Assembly (NCBI RefSeq): GCF_000155475.1
Contig: NZ_DS990392.1
Span: 427,053-491,052 of the forward strand
Reading direction: 5' to 3'
DNA from: Helicobacter cinaedi CCUG 18818 = ATCC BAA-847
GTDB lineage: Bacteria > Campylobacterota > Campylobacteria > Campylobacterales > Helicobacteraceae
Length of the DNA: 64,000 nucleotides
Below the pieces are notes generated by a model. It did no database searches. It saw only the letters and a program-made list of their open reading frames with translations, and was not told the DNA's origin. A program made the position numbers and the translations under genes. This document shows positions 15,646 through 25,460 of the stretch, piece after piece (position 1 is the first letter of the stretch; each line of letters opens with the position of its first letter).

Positions 15646-16431
15646 TTATGCGTAAGTGCCTATGTCTTGAGCGAATTTGACTTGATCATTCATATTCACA
15701 TCTGCAATCATCTGCTCCATAAATAGCACGATTGTAGAACCCATTTGAAACATTCCTAACTCCTGCCCCTTTTTCATAGAAATGGGCGTGAGATACACAT
15801 AATTTGTATTATGGAGTCCGGCGTTAGTTTTGATTTTTGGCTCAAAGTGCATTACCATACTGCCGACATTTAACGCCCCCACCGCGACAAAATACACCCA
15901 TTTATTATTTGGCGTTTTTGCCACAACCACAACGCGTTCATTCCTCACAAAAAGGCTTTGATTCTTGCGAAGTGATGGGAGATTCACAGGCAGTAGCTCC
16001 CCACCAAAATACCGCACTTCATAAATCTCCAAATCACAAGGTGCGTGATAGCGATGATAATCTTTTGGGGAAAGATAAAAATTAATATAATATAGCTCTC
16101 TATCAAGCTTTTGACCCAAAAGCTCTTCAATGGAATATTCCATTCCCTTAATCTGCAAAGCATTTTTATCACTGCTTTTGCCTAGCTGTGTGATAAGAGA
16201 ATCGCAAGGGGAGATAAGCACAATAGGATTAGCATTCACAGGGCGTTTAGCGACTAAAGAGCGGGTAAAAAGGGCATTAAGTGAGGGGTAGCTTGAAGCA
16301 GGGGCAAACTCACTTAAATCAATCTTAAAAATCTTTACATAAGTGGTGTTAATGAACTTTTGAAAAGGAGAGAAAAACTCATAATTCGCAAAACGACCAA
16401 AAAGCCGAGAGAATGTATTAGACAGATTCAT
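15646..16431 (-). CDS. psd: Phosphatidylserine decarboxylase proenzyme
   Basis: 261 aa from the ATG at 16431, which has AGG five bases before it; a GTG at 16437 overlaps the upstream stop. The self-cleavage site is FQMGSTIVLF, where the Ser of G-S-T becomes the pyruvoyl group. Other family motifs are SPCDS, PKDYHRYHAPCD and VGALNVGSMV. The enzyme makes phosphatidylethanolamine from phosphatidylserine at the inner membrane. It is in a minus-strand run with nadA and the queuosine-precursor transporter gene. Confidence 0.94.
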   Translation of the reverse strand: MNLSNTFSRLFGRFANYEFFSPFQKFINTTYVKIFKIDLSEFAPASSYPSLNALFTRSLVAKRPVNANPIVLISPCDSLITQLGKSSDKNALQIKGMEYSIEELLGQKLDRELYYINFYLSPKDYHRYHAPCDLEIYEVRYFGGELLPVNLPSLRKNQSLFVRNERVVVVAKTPNNKWVYFVAVGALNVGSMVMHFEPKIKTNAGLHNTNYVYLTPISMKKGQELGMFQMGSTIVLFMEQMIADVNMNDQVKFAQDIGTYA

Positions 16432-16433
16432 AC

Positions 16434-17009
16434 TCACCTCATTTTTGTGATTTTAGGCTTATTTTTAATGGCAAAGACATAAAACAATGGCGTATCGCAC
16501 AATGCCAAAAACACCTTAATAGAAAAATCAGCCAACAACATAGCAATAACTTGCTCCCACGGATACACAAACAAAAAAGCGATATGAAAAAATATCATCG
16601 TATCTATGAACTGTGAAGCCATCGTGCTTGCGTTATTGCGTAGCCACCACAGCTTAGGAAAGCGATTTTTAAGATAAAAGAAAATATGCACATCAAGATT
16701 CTGTGAGACAAAAAATGCACACACACTTGCAATAGCAATGCGTGGCTCACTTGCTAAAAGTGATGGGATAAAGGCGAGAAGTAGCCCTGCCCAAAGTGTT
16801 TTTAGCACTTCTGCCTTATTATATTTTTCGCTCAAAATATCCATAAGCAAAAAGCTAATGGGATAAGTCAATGCTCCATAAGTGAGCGGAGTATTGAGTA
16901 TAGGATACTGCACGGTGTAATTTGCCAAAACCACAATACACGCAAAAAGTAGTGAACTTCCTGCAAACACCACACTACTCATAGATTTTTCTTGTTTAAG
17001 ATTTGACAA
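16434..17009 (-). CDS. Queuosine-precursor transporter, YhhQ/VUT family
   Basis: 191 aa with about six membrane spans. TTG at 17009 is taken as start because AGGAG lies six bases before it; the next in-frame ATG lacks an RBS. Family motifs are YPISFLLMDILSEKYNKAEV near residue 50 and FIDTMIFFHIAF near residue 130. YhhQ-type proteins import the queuosine precursors preQ0 and preQ1. The stop overlaps the psd start region, so the two are probably cotranscribed. Confidence 0.85.
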   Translation of the reverse strand: MSNLKQEKSMSSVVFAGSSLLFACIVVLANYTVQYPILNTPLTYGALTYPISFLLMDILSEKYNKAEVLKTLWAGLLLAFIPSLLASEPRIAIASVCAFFVSQNLDVHIFFYLKNRFPKLWWLRNNASTMASQFIDTMIFFHIAFLFVYPWEQVIAMLLADFSIKVFLALCDTPLFYVFAIKNKPKITKMR

Positions 17010-18842
17010 TTACTGCTCCTTTTGTTGATGTGATTGTGAATCTAGCCTAAGATTCTCATAAATTTGCTTTGAAAGTTGGGAATTATAGCTAACAAGGCTG
17101 TTTTTTAGCTGAATTTCCCACTGCGTAAAGCCTTCACGCATTTGATTTTTAAATGCTTCTTGATTGAGTGCTTCATCAACACTATTAATACCTACATCAG
17201 CGGCGACAAAAAATCCAATCGCACATAATGGGGCAAAAGGTCCGCACACAAGCGACCCCCCTGCCCCAGCCGCACCACTTAGTCCCTTTTTAGCTACACT
17301 TTTTCCCACAAGTTTTGCTCCCGTTTTTGCCATAGCTTTGCTAGAAGTTTTTATAATCATCGCTCCAACCACACTTGCCCCCAAAAGTGCGGCTACACCA
17401 TCAGTTGCCCTAGGATTTAGCACATTAAGATTTTGCGTAAAATCATCAAAAGATAAGGAATGCGAGATAAAGGCATTGTTAGGCTTTTTGTTTATTGTAA
17501 AAAAGCTAAAGTCCTGCTCTAAACGCTTTTTAAGCTTATCAAACTCTGCATCATACACACGATTTAAACGCTCTTGTAAATCATTTGGCGTATAGGCTTT
17601 AAGCAGAAAAACAAACTGTTCTTGTGCGATGTCCTCCCCCCTGCCAATAGCCGCATAAAAAAGTCGCGTATATTCCCCATAGACGCTAAAATACCACTTA
17701 GAATACTCATCAATAATAATCTCCTTTTTAGCAAGATATTCTTCCAAACTTGCTTGTGTAGAGTGATTAAGATTTGTTTCAAAATCTTTAAGCGTAGATT
17801 TAATCTTGTGCTGTAAATCCGCTATATCTTTGGTATTGACAAAGCTCTGCACCCCTTGAATACTCACTTCAATATACTGCTGATTTTGAGCTAAAAATTG
17901 TGTGGCTAGAATCTCCGGTGCTAGAATCTCCGCTGCAAACTTACTTGACTTAGCAAGGGGCTGGAGCAAAGAACTCACATAAAAAGCAAGGCAAACAAAA
18001 ATTAAGAAAAATATAACGGCAAAAAACTGCTTAAAAGCCCTGCTTTTGTAAAGGGGCTGAATCTTAGAATCTTGGTGAGATTCTGGGTTGTTTTTAGATT
18101 CTAATTTGGTGGAATAACCACTCAAAACAAGTAAAGAAAAACTCGCAAAAGAGCTGAAATAGCCAAAGGCAAAAAGCACATTCAAAATAATGCGTAAAGA
18201 ATCATTGCTGAAATAGAGCATATCCACAATAGCCTTTTTTAGCACAATAAAACCAAAAAGCTCCTGCCACCATTGACAAGGCATTTGTGCGATATGAAAA
18301 GATTCTAAAAGCATTTCATAATGCCCTTGAAAGCTAGTGATATGTATCTGTTGCAAAGCAAAGCCCTCTAGTATAAATTCCCCCACACAAGCACACACAG
18401 CACAAAATAACGCAGTATATTTTTTCGCTAAAATAGAGGCAAAATCTAGGCTAATATTCGCCCTGCAAATGACTTTTGCTACCTTAAAGGTATATATGGA
18501 GCAAGGCACTAACACACAAAAGATAAAAATATCACTGCCACTAGGAAAAAGTAGCATAAAAAATAATGACACACTTCCCATACACGCAAAGATTCCACTT
18601 ATAATCTTTATAAATAAAAAGCGTCCAAAATGCCTTGAAAGCCAAGAATCTTGCTTGTAATATGCCTTAATCGTGGCTTGTTTTTTTACCTTTAGCACTT
18701 CATAGGTTTGTATAAAAAGTGCGATAAAAAGCATACAAAACGCAGGATAGAGTAAAATACAATATTGCGGAGAATATCCAACAGACACAATACAAATAAG
18801 ACTTAAGATAAAAAAAGAGAGAGAAAGAATACGCTTCATCAT
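17010..18842 (-). CDS. Large membrane protein of unknown function, 610 aa
   Basis: The N-terminal 260 residues contain six or seven membrane spans, followed by another span at about 280-300 (FFAVIFFLIFVCLAFYV). A large charged helical region (about 300-470) looks extracytoplasmic or cytoplasmic with coiled-coil character. A Gly/Ala-rich hydrophobic segment then follows at 490-560 (TDGVAALLGASVVGAMI and SGAAGAGGSLVCGPF), with a helical tail. I recognise no family. It lies between the queuosine-precursor transporter and an OmpA-like lipoprotein remnant and is 9 nt from the latter, so the pair may have formed an envelope-spanning unit. Confidence 0.7.
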   Translation of the reverse strand: MMKRILSLSFFILSLICIVSVGYSPQYCILLYPAFCMLFIALFIQTYEVLKVKKQATIKAYYKQDSWLSRHFGRFLFIKIISGIFACMGSVSLFFMLLFPSGSDIFIFCVLVPCSIYTFKVAKVICRANISLDFASILAKKYTALFCAVCACVGEFILEGFALQQIHITSFQGHYEMLLESFHIAQMPCQWWQELFGFIVLKKAIVDMLYFSNDSLRIILNVLFAFGYFSSFASFSLLVLSGYSTKLESKNNPESHQDSKIQPLYKSRAFKQFFAVIFFLIFVCLAFYVSSLLQPLAKSSKFAAEILAPEILATQFLAQNQQYIEVSIQGVQSFVNTKDIADLQHKIKSTLKDFETNLNHSTQASLEEYLAKKEIIIDEYSKWYFSVYGEYTRLFYAAIGRGEDIAQEQFVFLLKAYTPNDLQERLNRVYDAEFDKLKKRLEQDFSFFTINKKPNNAFISHSLSFDDFTQNLNVLNPRATDGVAALLGASVVGAMIIKTSSKAMAKTGAKLVGKSVAKKGLSGAAGAGGSLVCGPFAPLCAIGFFVAADVGINSVDEALNQEAFKNQMREGFTQWEIQLKNSLVSYNSQLSKQIYENLRLDSQSHQQKEQ

Positions 18843-18851
18843 TGCAGAATC

Positions 18852-19495
18852 CTAACTTAGAAAGCTAGGAATACTTTTATTTTGAATCGCAGTAAGAGAG
18901 ATTTCAACGCGGCGATTTTTCGCTCTGCCTTCAGCTGTTTTATTTGAAGCGATTGGCTCACTCTCACCTAGCCCATCAACCACAAAGCGTTCAGTCTTAA
19001 CCTTTTGATTTTGAAGATAAGCCGCAACACTTTCTGCGCGTTTTTTAGAAAGGGCAAGGTTTGTTTTATCGGAACCTGTATTGTCTGTGAATCCAACAAC
19101 GGTTACGATTGTTTTATCATATTTATTTAGCACTTTTTTATTTAGCACCTTATAAAAATCAGAACTCAAATCATCACTTCCACTTTTAAAGGTAATATCA
19201 CCGGGCATATTAAGGATAATCCCATCGCCTTCCCTTGAAACACTCACGCCTGTGCCTTGAAGCTCTTTGCGAAGTTGTTTATCCTGATAATCCATATATC
19301 CACCTACAGCACCACCAGCCAATGCACCTACACCAGCACCAATAGCTGCACCTTTAGCCCTATTTTTTTATTCACTAATGCACCAATACCTGCACCAACT
19401 GCCACTGTGCCAAGCGCACCAATAGCAGTTTTGCTCACTTGAGATTCACCTGTGTATGGGTTTGTTGTGCAAGCTGCCAAGTCGTTGTTTTTAGC
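18852..19495 (-). pseudogene. OmpA-like lipoprotein (YiaD type), disrupted
   Basis: The C-terminal OmpA peptidoglycan-binding domain is intact (FKSGSDDLSSDF, VVGFTDNTGSDKTNLALSKKRAESV, NRRVEISL). Upstream, a glycine-zipper region (AIGALGTVAVGAGIGALVNKK) lies in another frame, and the shift sits at a run of seven T on the plus strand (19363-19369). One more base would restore it. A lipobox-like LAAC precedes TTNPYTGE, but no hydrophobic signal or start codon in that frame is present, so the N-terminus also seems deleted. Either the gene has decayed or the assembly has errors here. Confidence 0.7.
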
Positions 19496-19581
19496 ATACG
19501 AAGTCCTTTTTTATTTTGAGATTTTAAAGCTTGGGATTGTATCTGCAAAAGATTTGTTTTTACCTTAAAAATACACAAATT

Positions 19582-20373
19582 TTACAGAGAAAGAAGCTTT
19601 TTAATACATTGAGAAAAGGCTTTCTTGCGATGAGATATGGCATTTTTAGCACTTGGTGAAAACTCTGCTAATGTTTGCTTTTGCGGATTAGATTGAGCGG
19701 GAATAAAAATAGGATCATAGCCAAAGCCCTCTTTGCCCCTTGGCTTATCAATCACTTCTCCGTGCAAAACTCCTTCACTATACTCCACTACCAAACGCTC
19801 AAATGGTGGCAACATAGAATCTAGCTTAGAATCTAGCGTGGCAGATATTGGCACGATAAGCAAAGCAATATAAGCGGTAAAAAACGCAGGGATTTTTATC
19901 TGCTTCTTATTCGCTAACGCTGAAAGCCTTTCACATAAACACACAAGATTGACTTCATCAGCACTATTACTCAACTTCACCGCACTCTTTTGAATCTGCC
20001 CTTGTGCTTGTAAAAACTCATAATATCTCGCACTATAAATACCCGGCTCATTATCCAGCATAGGCACACATAGCCCACTATCTTCAGCGATAAAAACAAG
20101 GGGCGTTTGGAGTAGATGTCGCATAGAATCTTTAGTTTTATCATCTCGCATTTTATTACAAAACGCATTATAAACCGCCTTTAGCTTAATCGTGGCATTC
20201 TCTTTGAAACTCGTGCCATTTTCTTCAATCTCAAAGGGCATAATAAAATCGCTATACGCATAGACATTTATAGAATCTTGTGGAGTTTGAGACAAGCCCT
20301 CAATCTGCTCTTGCAAAATCGCCCTAAACTCACGGATTTTATTATGATTACCTGTGGCTAAAATAATAGTCAT
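19582..20373 (-). CDS. rdgB: dITP/XTP pyrophosphatase, HAM1 family
   Basis: 263 aa, longer than the usual 195-205 because of an internal insert (about residues 105-180). Signatures: ILATGNHNKIREF, EEIG-type segment FEIEENGTSFKENA, EDSGLCVPMLDNEPGIYSAR, and GKEGFGYDPIFIP with SHRKKA near the end. The enzyme removes non-canonical purine triphosphates from the nucleotide pool. RBS AAAGGAG. It is one of three same-strand genes with thiL and nadC. Confidence 0.93.
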   Translation of the reverse strand: MTIILATGNHNKIREFRAILQEQIEGLSQTPQDSINVYAYSDFIMPFEIEENGTSFKENATIKLKAVYNAFCNKMRDDKTKDSMRHLLQTPLVFIAEDSGLCVPMLDNEPGIYSARYYEFLQAQGQIQKSAVKLSNSADEVNLVCLCERLSALANKKQIKIPAFFTAYIALLIVPISATLDSKLDSMLPPFERLVVEYSEGVLHGEVIDKPRGKEGFGYDPIFIPAQSNPQKQTLAEFSPSAKNAISHRKKAFSQCIKKLLSL

Positions 20374-20400
20374 TTATTCTCCTTTGTCGTCATATCAAAT

Positions 20401-21459
20401 TCAATGCCAAAGTGTGTTTTTAGGTAAAATCGTGCGTTTTTTTCTTAAACTTCCTAGCTTAAGAAGCTTAATCCTATGTCGTGCTGCCTGTCGCTTGAAT
20501 CTTAAGCTATCCTTGGGGCTTATGGCTAAAAGCATTTCATACGCCTCCCCACTTTGTAGTAACGCCCTTGATTTAGGAGCAAAAAGCGGCACAGCACTTT
20601 TAAATCCGCATTGATTAAGCACACAAAGCCGCTTTGTCTCTTGCAAGATTCCATCAGATATGTCTAAGCCTCCTTTTAAGAATCTTTCACAGCTTTGCAC
20701 AAACTCCGCTCTAATCTCCGGCTTTAAAAATCGTCCTTTTGCTTTGAGATTTATCTTTGTAAGCCTTTGCTTATCGTTTATTAAAAGATTTTTTAGCACT
20801 TTTAGTCCTTGAGTGATAGTTTTGCTAGGATACCTATCGCAAGTGGCGTATAACACAGAATCTAGCGGGATTCTATCGCGAAAGAGCGTGCGTTTGTTGG
20901 CAAAACCAAACAATGTAATATGAAACGCTAAAGTTTGAGAGCTAATCGTATCACCACCGATAAGAAAAATATTGAACTTTTTGCAAAAATCACTTATCCC
21001 CTGCACGCATTCTCTTATCTCGCTTTTTCCCCATTTTCGTGGCAAGGCAATACTTAACATAGCATAAGCAGCAGTGGCATTCATCGCCACAATGTCAGAG
21101 TAATTAACCAAAAATGCCTTATACGCAAGAGTATAGGGGGAAAACCACTCCTGCAAAAAATGCACTCCCTCACAAAAGCTATCCATACCAATGACCAAAG
21201 GAGCTTTGCCCTTTAGTAGAATATGCGGGGATTTTAAAGCATTGTGCGATTTATGCTGAATCTGCGGCTGTGGAGTTTGTGATTTACAAAATTGCGTTTT
21301 TTGAATCCCTGCCTGAATCTGTGCTTTGTGTGTGCGTGGGTAGGCATTTTTCACATTGCCCAAAATCACACAATCATCACCAATGCCCTTTGTAACGCCA
21401 CTTTGCTCTAATAAGCGGATAAAAAATGCTTCTTTGTCAAACGCCACTTTACAAGCCAT
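20401..21459 (-). CDS. thiL: Thiamine-monophosphate kinase
   Basis: 352 aa from the ATG at 21459; a TTG at 21480 would overlap nadC. The PurM/ThiL fold motifs are present: KGIGDDCVIL at the N-terminus, VIGMDSFCEGVHF, AYKAFLVNYSDIVAMNA and IFLIGGDTISS, and GGLDISDGI in the C-terminal half. ThiL phosphorylates thiamine monophosphate to the active diphosphate. The linker GNVKNAYPRTHKAQIQAG between the first two motifs is a lineage insert. thiE, the preceding step, is in the same window at 29475. Confidence 0.9.
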   Translation of the reverse strand: MACKVAFDKEAFFIRLLEQSGVTKGIGDDCVILGNVKNAYPRTHKAQIQAGIQKTQFCKSQTPQPQIQHKSHNALKSPHILLKGKAPLVIGMDSFCEGVHFLQEWFSPYTLAYKAFLVNYSDIVAMNATAAYAMLSIALPRKWGKSEIRECVQGISDFCKKFNIFLIGGDTISSQTLAFHITLFGFANKRTLFRDRIPLDSVLYATCDRYPSKTITQGLKVLKNLLINDKQRLTKINLKAKGRFLKPEIRAEFVQSCERFLKGGLDISDGILQETKRLCVLNQCGFKSAVPLFAPKSRALLQSGEAYEMLLAISPKDSLRFKRQAARHRIKLLKLGSLRKKRTILPKNTLWH

Positions 21460-21473
21460 TTTGTGCCTAGAAT

Positions 21474-22307
21474 CTAACAAGGGTGGATTTTAAGGCTCAA
21501 ATCAAGCCATTTTGCTTGATGGATAAGTGAGCCTACACTGATAGCATCAACGCCACTTTGTGCGTATTCTACGATATTTTCAAGGTTTATATTCCCACTT
21601 GCTTCAAGCTTAGTATGCTTGGCATACTCGTTGCGATACGCCACAACTTTTTCAATCTCATCTATTGACATATTATCACACATCACAACATCAGCTCCAG
21701 CCCCCATTGCGTTAATCGCAGATTCTAAGCTTTCGCATTCCACTTCAATGGGACACATAAATGGCACTCTATCTCTAGTAGTGCTAATTATCCCCCGTAA
21801 ATCAGTAATATGAGCTAAATGCGTATCCTTTAGCATCAGCATAGAATCTAGCCCAAAGCGATGGTTACTCCCTCCGCCATTCACAACAGAATATTTTTCC
21901 AACTCCCGCAATAATGGTCGAGTCTTGCGTGTATCTAGCAACTTTATGGGTAGATTGCTAATTTTTGAGCTATAAGCATAGGTGAGCGTGGCGATTCCAC
22001 TGCTATGAGCTAGGATATTCAGTAGCACCCGCTCCATTTGCAAAAGTGCAATATGACTTCCACTTAATACACAAAGCTTTGTGCCTTTTTTGAAACACTC
22101 CCCATCTTTATGAGATTCTAAAATCTTTATATCAAAATGCTTTGCCAATGCCTCCAAATACACAAAGCCGGAAAACACACCCTCTTCTTTAGCTAAAACA
22201 TAAGCCTTTGCTTCCCTATCTTGTGCGATTAAGGCGTAGAGATCGCCCCTACCTAAATCCTCTTGCAAAGCTTGAATGATAAATTGCTGAATATGATATT
22301 GTGTCAT
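21474..22307 (-). CDS. nadC: Quinolinate phosphoribosyltransferase (decarboxylating)
   Basis: 277 aa. Motifs: EDLGRGDLY, LNILAHSSGIATLT, LLDTRKTRPLLRELEKYSV, GGGSNHRFGL and EASGNINLENI with ISVGSLIH at the end. It forms nicotinate mononucleotide from quinolinate, the step after NadA. RBS AGGGGC. It lies just upstream of thiL on the same strand. Confidence 0.95.
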   Translation of the reverse strand: MTQYHIQQFIIQALQEDLGRGDLYALIAQDREAKAYVLAKEEGVFSGFVYLEALAKHFDIKILESHKDGECFKKGTKLCVLSGSHIALLQMERVLLNILAHSSGIATLTYAYSSKISNLPIKLLDTRKTRPLLRELEKYSVVNGGGSNHRFGLDSMLMLKDTHLAHITDLRGIISTTRDRVPFMCPIEVECESLESAINAMGAGADVVMCDNMSIDEIEKVVAYRNEYAKHTKLEASGNINLENIVEYAQSGVDAISVGSLIHQAKWLDLSLKIHPC

Positions 22308-22391
22308 CTTATGCCCCTAGTTTTATGATGAGTTTTATAAAATGAGAAAATATCATAGCGACACTCACAAGCGTGAGTGTCATTCCTGTCC

Positions 22392-23030
22392 TTATTTAAC
22401 AGGGTGAAGCTCATTTGCGTAAAATTTAAAAGATTCAATACCTCTTTCCAACGCCCATTTGTAAGACACAGAGACAAAAGCCCAATTAATATGCTTCCAA
22501 AACGCTTCCAAATACGCAGGTCGCGCATTTCTATGGTCAATGTAATAAGCGTGTTCCCACACATCAACAACCAAAAGTGGCACTTTAGAATCTGTCGCAG
22601 GAGTTGCAGCGTTGCTTGTTTGCACGATTTCAAGCTTTTTATTTTGTGTGTTATACACAAGCCAATTCCAGCCAGAGCCAAAAAGTGTTGTGCTTGAAGC
22701 AAGGAATTTTTCTTTCAATCCATCAAGTGAGCCAAACTCCGCATCAATCGCCGCACTCAGCGCCGCACTTAGCTCACTTGCCTTAGGGCTTATGCAGTCC
22801 CAATAAAAGTCGTGATTATACACTTGAGCCGCATTATTAAACACACCGCCACTTGATTTTAAGATAATATCGCCAAGCTCCGCATTTTCAAACTCTGTGC
22901 CTTTGATAAGGTTGTTGAGATTATTCACATAAGTTTGATGATGTTTGCCATAGTGATATTCAAAAGTCTGTTCGCTTAAAAAGCTACCAAATTCGTTTGT
23001 GCCATAAGGCAATTTGCGTAATTCAAACAT
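22392..23030 (-). CDS. sodB: Iron superoxide dismutase
   Basis: 212 aa. Metal ligands are visible in FEYHYGKHHQTYVNNLN (His), QVYNHDFYWDC (His) and VVDVWEHAYYIDH (Asp, His). The residues around the metal fit the Fe type found in epsilonproteobacteria. The RBS AAGGAGAG precedes the ATG. The cytoplasmic enzyme converts superoxide to peroxide, and is the main superoxide defence in this group. Confidence 0.96.
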   Translation of the reverse strand: MFELRKLPYGTNEFGSFLSEQTFEYHYGKHHQTYVNNLNNLIKGTEFENAELGDIILKSSGGVFNNAAQVYNHDFYWDCISPKASELSAALSAAIDAEFGSLDGLKEKFLASSTTLFGSGWNWLVYNTQNKKLEIVQTSNAATPATDSKVPLLVVDVWEHAYYIDHRNARPAYLEAFWKHINWAFVSVSYKWALERGIESFKFYANELHPVK

Positions 23031-23138
23031 AGTCTCTCCTTAGTTTTATTGTGTTGTTTGCCCTTGCCAAGCAAATTCCATAAAGATTACAGAATCCATA
23101 ACAAAAAGCAAGGCATTATAATCAAAATCTTTTAACTT

Positions 23139-24074
23139 TTATTCCACAATTTTATAAAATATATTTTCTCCCACACTGCATTGCTTTACAATATTTTTTT
23201 GGCAAAGTTGATATAAGAGTGCTAAAGTTTTTGAATCTAGCATTTTTTGTGCGTCTAATGTGCTTAATGGACGCCTTTTGATAAGCCCTATTAGCCCATC
23301 TGTGTCATAAGTTTGCAAGGCTAGATTCCCACTCTCTTTAGTCTGTGTGCGTTTTGGAAGTGAAATAGTAAGATGTGGATAAGCATAAAAACACGAAGCG
23401 AGTTCTTCTAGCTTTTCATCACTCACTGCCTCCACTTTATAAGCCGGCGGGCGATCAATACTCCCTATATCCACGCGTTTTAAACCTTTAAGCGTTGATA
23501 AAAATTCAGCAATTTCCTTAGCCTGTTCCATTGTGTCATTTATGCCTTTCACAAACAGCACTTCGCTCACAATCTCCCCATTAAACCTTTGGCAGAACTC
23601 GCTTATGCCCTGCTTAATTTGGCTAAGATTCAAACTCCTATGTGGGCGATCCACTCTCTTAAAAGCCCTAGATTCCAAACTATCGCAGGAAAACTTCACA
23701 ATATCCACAAGCATAAGTGAATCTTGCACTTCTTTCTTCCATAAAAGTGAGCCATTTGTAAGGATAAGCAACTTTATAGAATCTGGCACTATCTCTTCAA
23801 GTTTGCTAATTAATTCATACAAATGCGGATACAGCGTTGGTTCACCATTTGCTGTTAATGTCAAAACATCGCATTTCTGCGTTTTTAGGGCAGATTGAAT
23901 GGCTTGTAAGATAGAATCCACGCTCACAATCTCTTCCATACGCTCCATAGTCTTTGCCCATTGCAACTCACAATACACGCAGTCAAAATTACATTGCTTC
24001 TTACTCGGGGATAAATCCACGCCAAGTGATCGCCCAAAACGCCGAGAGTTTATAGGACCAAATACAATTTCCAC
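23139..24074 (-). CDS. Radical SAM protein (HP0117-like)
   Basis: 311 aa from a GTG at 24074, preferred because AAAGGA lies at good distance; an earlier GTG at 24089 is also in frame. The Fe-S motif is CNFDCVYC after FGPINSRRFGRSLGVDLSP. TANGEPTLYP and the strand pattern of the TIM-barrel follow. The C-terminal 70 residues add a small helical domain (LIGLIKRRPLSTLDAQKML). The family is widespread in Helicobacter and Campylobacter; its substrate is not known to me. Confidence 0.85.
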   Translation of the reverse strand: MEIVFGPINSRRFGRSLGVDLSPSKKQCNFDCVYCELQWAKTMERMEEIVSVDSILQAIQSALKTQKCDVLTLTANGEPTLYPHLYELISKLEEIVPDSIKLLILTNGSLLWKKEVQDSLMLVDIVKFSCDSLESRAFKRVDRPHRSLNLSQIKQGISEFCQRFNGEIVSEVLFVKGINDTMEQAKEIAEFLSTLKGLKRVDIGSIDRPPAYKVEAVSDEKLEELASCFYAYPHLTISLPKRTQTKESGNLALQTYDTDGLIGLIKRRPLSTLDAQKMLDSKTLALLYQLCQKNIVKQCSVGENIFYKIVE

Positions 24075-24233
24075 GCTTTTTCCTTTCACGCCTTTTTCTC
24101 TAAGATTTAAAATCTTGCGAGTATAGCATATTTCTATTTATTGAGATAAAGCTTGTAGGGCAAAGCTTAACTTTTTACGCTACAATGGGCGTTTTGATTT
24201 TGACACACTAAATCCAAATTGAGATATGACAAT

Positions 24234-25418
24234 ATGAAACAATACGCACAACTTAGCATAACCCTTGCTCTAACTTTAGGCTTTTTTGGCTGCTCTGCAC
24301 TCACGCCAGAAAATGCCGTAAAAATCGCCATAGCCGATGATCCAAACTACGCAATGCGACAAATCGCAGGAAATCAGTTTAGAATCTACGCCACAGACAG
24401 CAAAGCCCTTATGCGAGATATTAAGGAAGCCAAGCGACAATACGCAAAAGTCGCAAATGACCTAAGCGGCAATGTTGCCAAGCAATGGAGCAAGGAAGAT
24501 GTGAGTTTGCCAAGTGCAGAATCTTATGTCAAATACTCAAATAACTATAAATCCAAAGCAACTATCAACTTCCATAGCGGTGCAATACGCATTGAAACCA
24601 TTGATACTTCAAACCCCACAAAGTCCCTAGAACAAGCCATTACAAATACACTTCTTTTGCCCCAAGATCCAAGCAAAGTGGATTTGTATTCTGCTGATGA
24701 TTTTAAATTTGATGGCGAACCTTTTCTAGCAGGGCTGATTAAAGACCACGATGGGCAAGATATTTTGACACAATGGCGTGCAGAGCGATATGCTAAATAT
24801 CTTGTGGAAAATGAGCTAAAAACCCGCAAGGATAGCAAGGGTAAGCTTGTGAGCTATGTGGATTTGCAAATGGTGGGAGATTATCAAAGTAAGAGCGAGC
24901 ATAAATACGAAGATCTTGTATTGAAATATGCTCATAAATACAATATCTCTCCCGCCCTTGTGTTAGGCATTATCCAAACAGAATCTAACTTCAATCCCTA
25001 TGCGGTAAGTAGTGCGCCTGCCTATGGGCTTATGCAGGTTGTGCCAAGCACAGCGGGGGCTGATGCGTATGAACTCATAAATGGCAAAAAAGGTATGCCA
25101 ACAAAAGAAATGCTTTTTAACCCTGAAACAAATATTGAATATGGCGTAGCCTATCTTAGCATTCTTTTTAACCGCTATTTAGCGTCAATAAAAGATAAGC
25201 AAAGCCAAGAATACTGCGTGATTACTGCTTATAACGCTGGGGCTGGAAGTGTGCTAAGAACATTTGCAAATGATAAGAATGAAGCTTTCAATCGCATAAA
25301 TGCTATGTCTCCAAAAAAAGTCTATGACACGATTCAATCAAAACTCCCCTCTAGCGAGGGTAGACGCTACCTTGTGAAAGTAACCACACATAAGAAAAAT
25401 TACGAGCATATTAAATAA
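24234..25418 (+). CDS. Membrane-bound lytic murein transglycosylase, MltC-like lipoprotein
   Basis: 394 aa. The signal peptide ends in a lipobox (LGFFGC), so it is probably lipid-anchored. The N-terminal part is the MltC-type DUF3393 region. The C-terminal SLT domain has the catalytic Glu in LGIIQTESNFNPYAVS, followed by YGLMQVVPSTAG, NIEYGVAYL and ITAYNAGAG. It cleaves glycan strands of peptidoglycan. An upstream TTG at 24219 lacks an RBS. Confidence 0.88.
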   Translation: MKQYAQLSITLALTLGFFGCSALTPENAVKIAIADDPNYAMRQIAGNQFRIYATDSKALMRDIKEAKRQYAKVANDLSGNVAKQWSKEDVSLPSAESYVKYSNNYKSKATINFHSGAIRIETIDTSNPTKSLEQAITNTLLLPQDPSKVDLYSADDFKFDGEPFLAGLIKDHDGQDILTQWRAERYAKYLVENELKTRKDSKGKLVSYVDLQMVGDYQSKSEHKYEDLVLKYAHKYNISPALVLGIIQTESNFNPYAVSSAPAYGLMQVVPSTAGADAYELINGKKGMPTKEMLFNPETNIEYGVAYLSILFNRYLASIKDKQSQEYCVITAYNAGAGSVLRTFANDKNEAFNRINAMSPKKVYDTIQSKLPSSEGRRYLVKVTTHKKNYEHIK

Positions 25419-25460
25419 GAGCGGTTTAAAAAATGAGGTGGGTGCGTTAAAGGTATATGA

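Noticed and set aside
22304-22702. 132-codon frame overlapping sodB
   Set aside because: It lies almost wholly inside sodB in another frame, and sodB is unmistakable.
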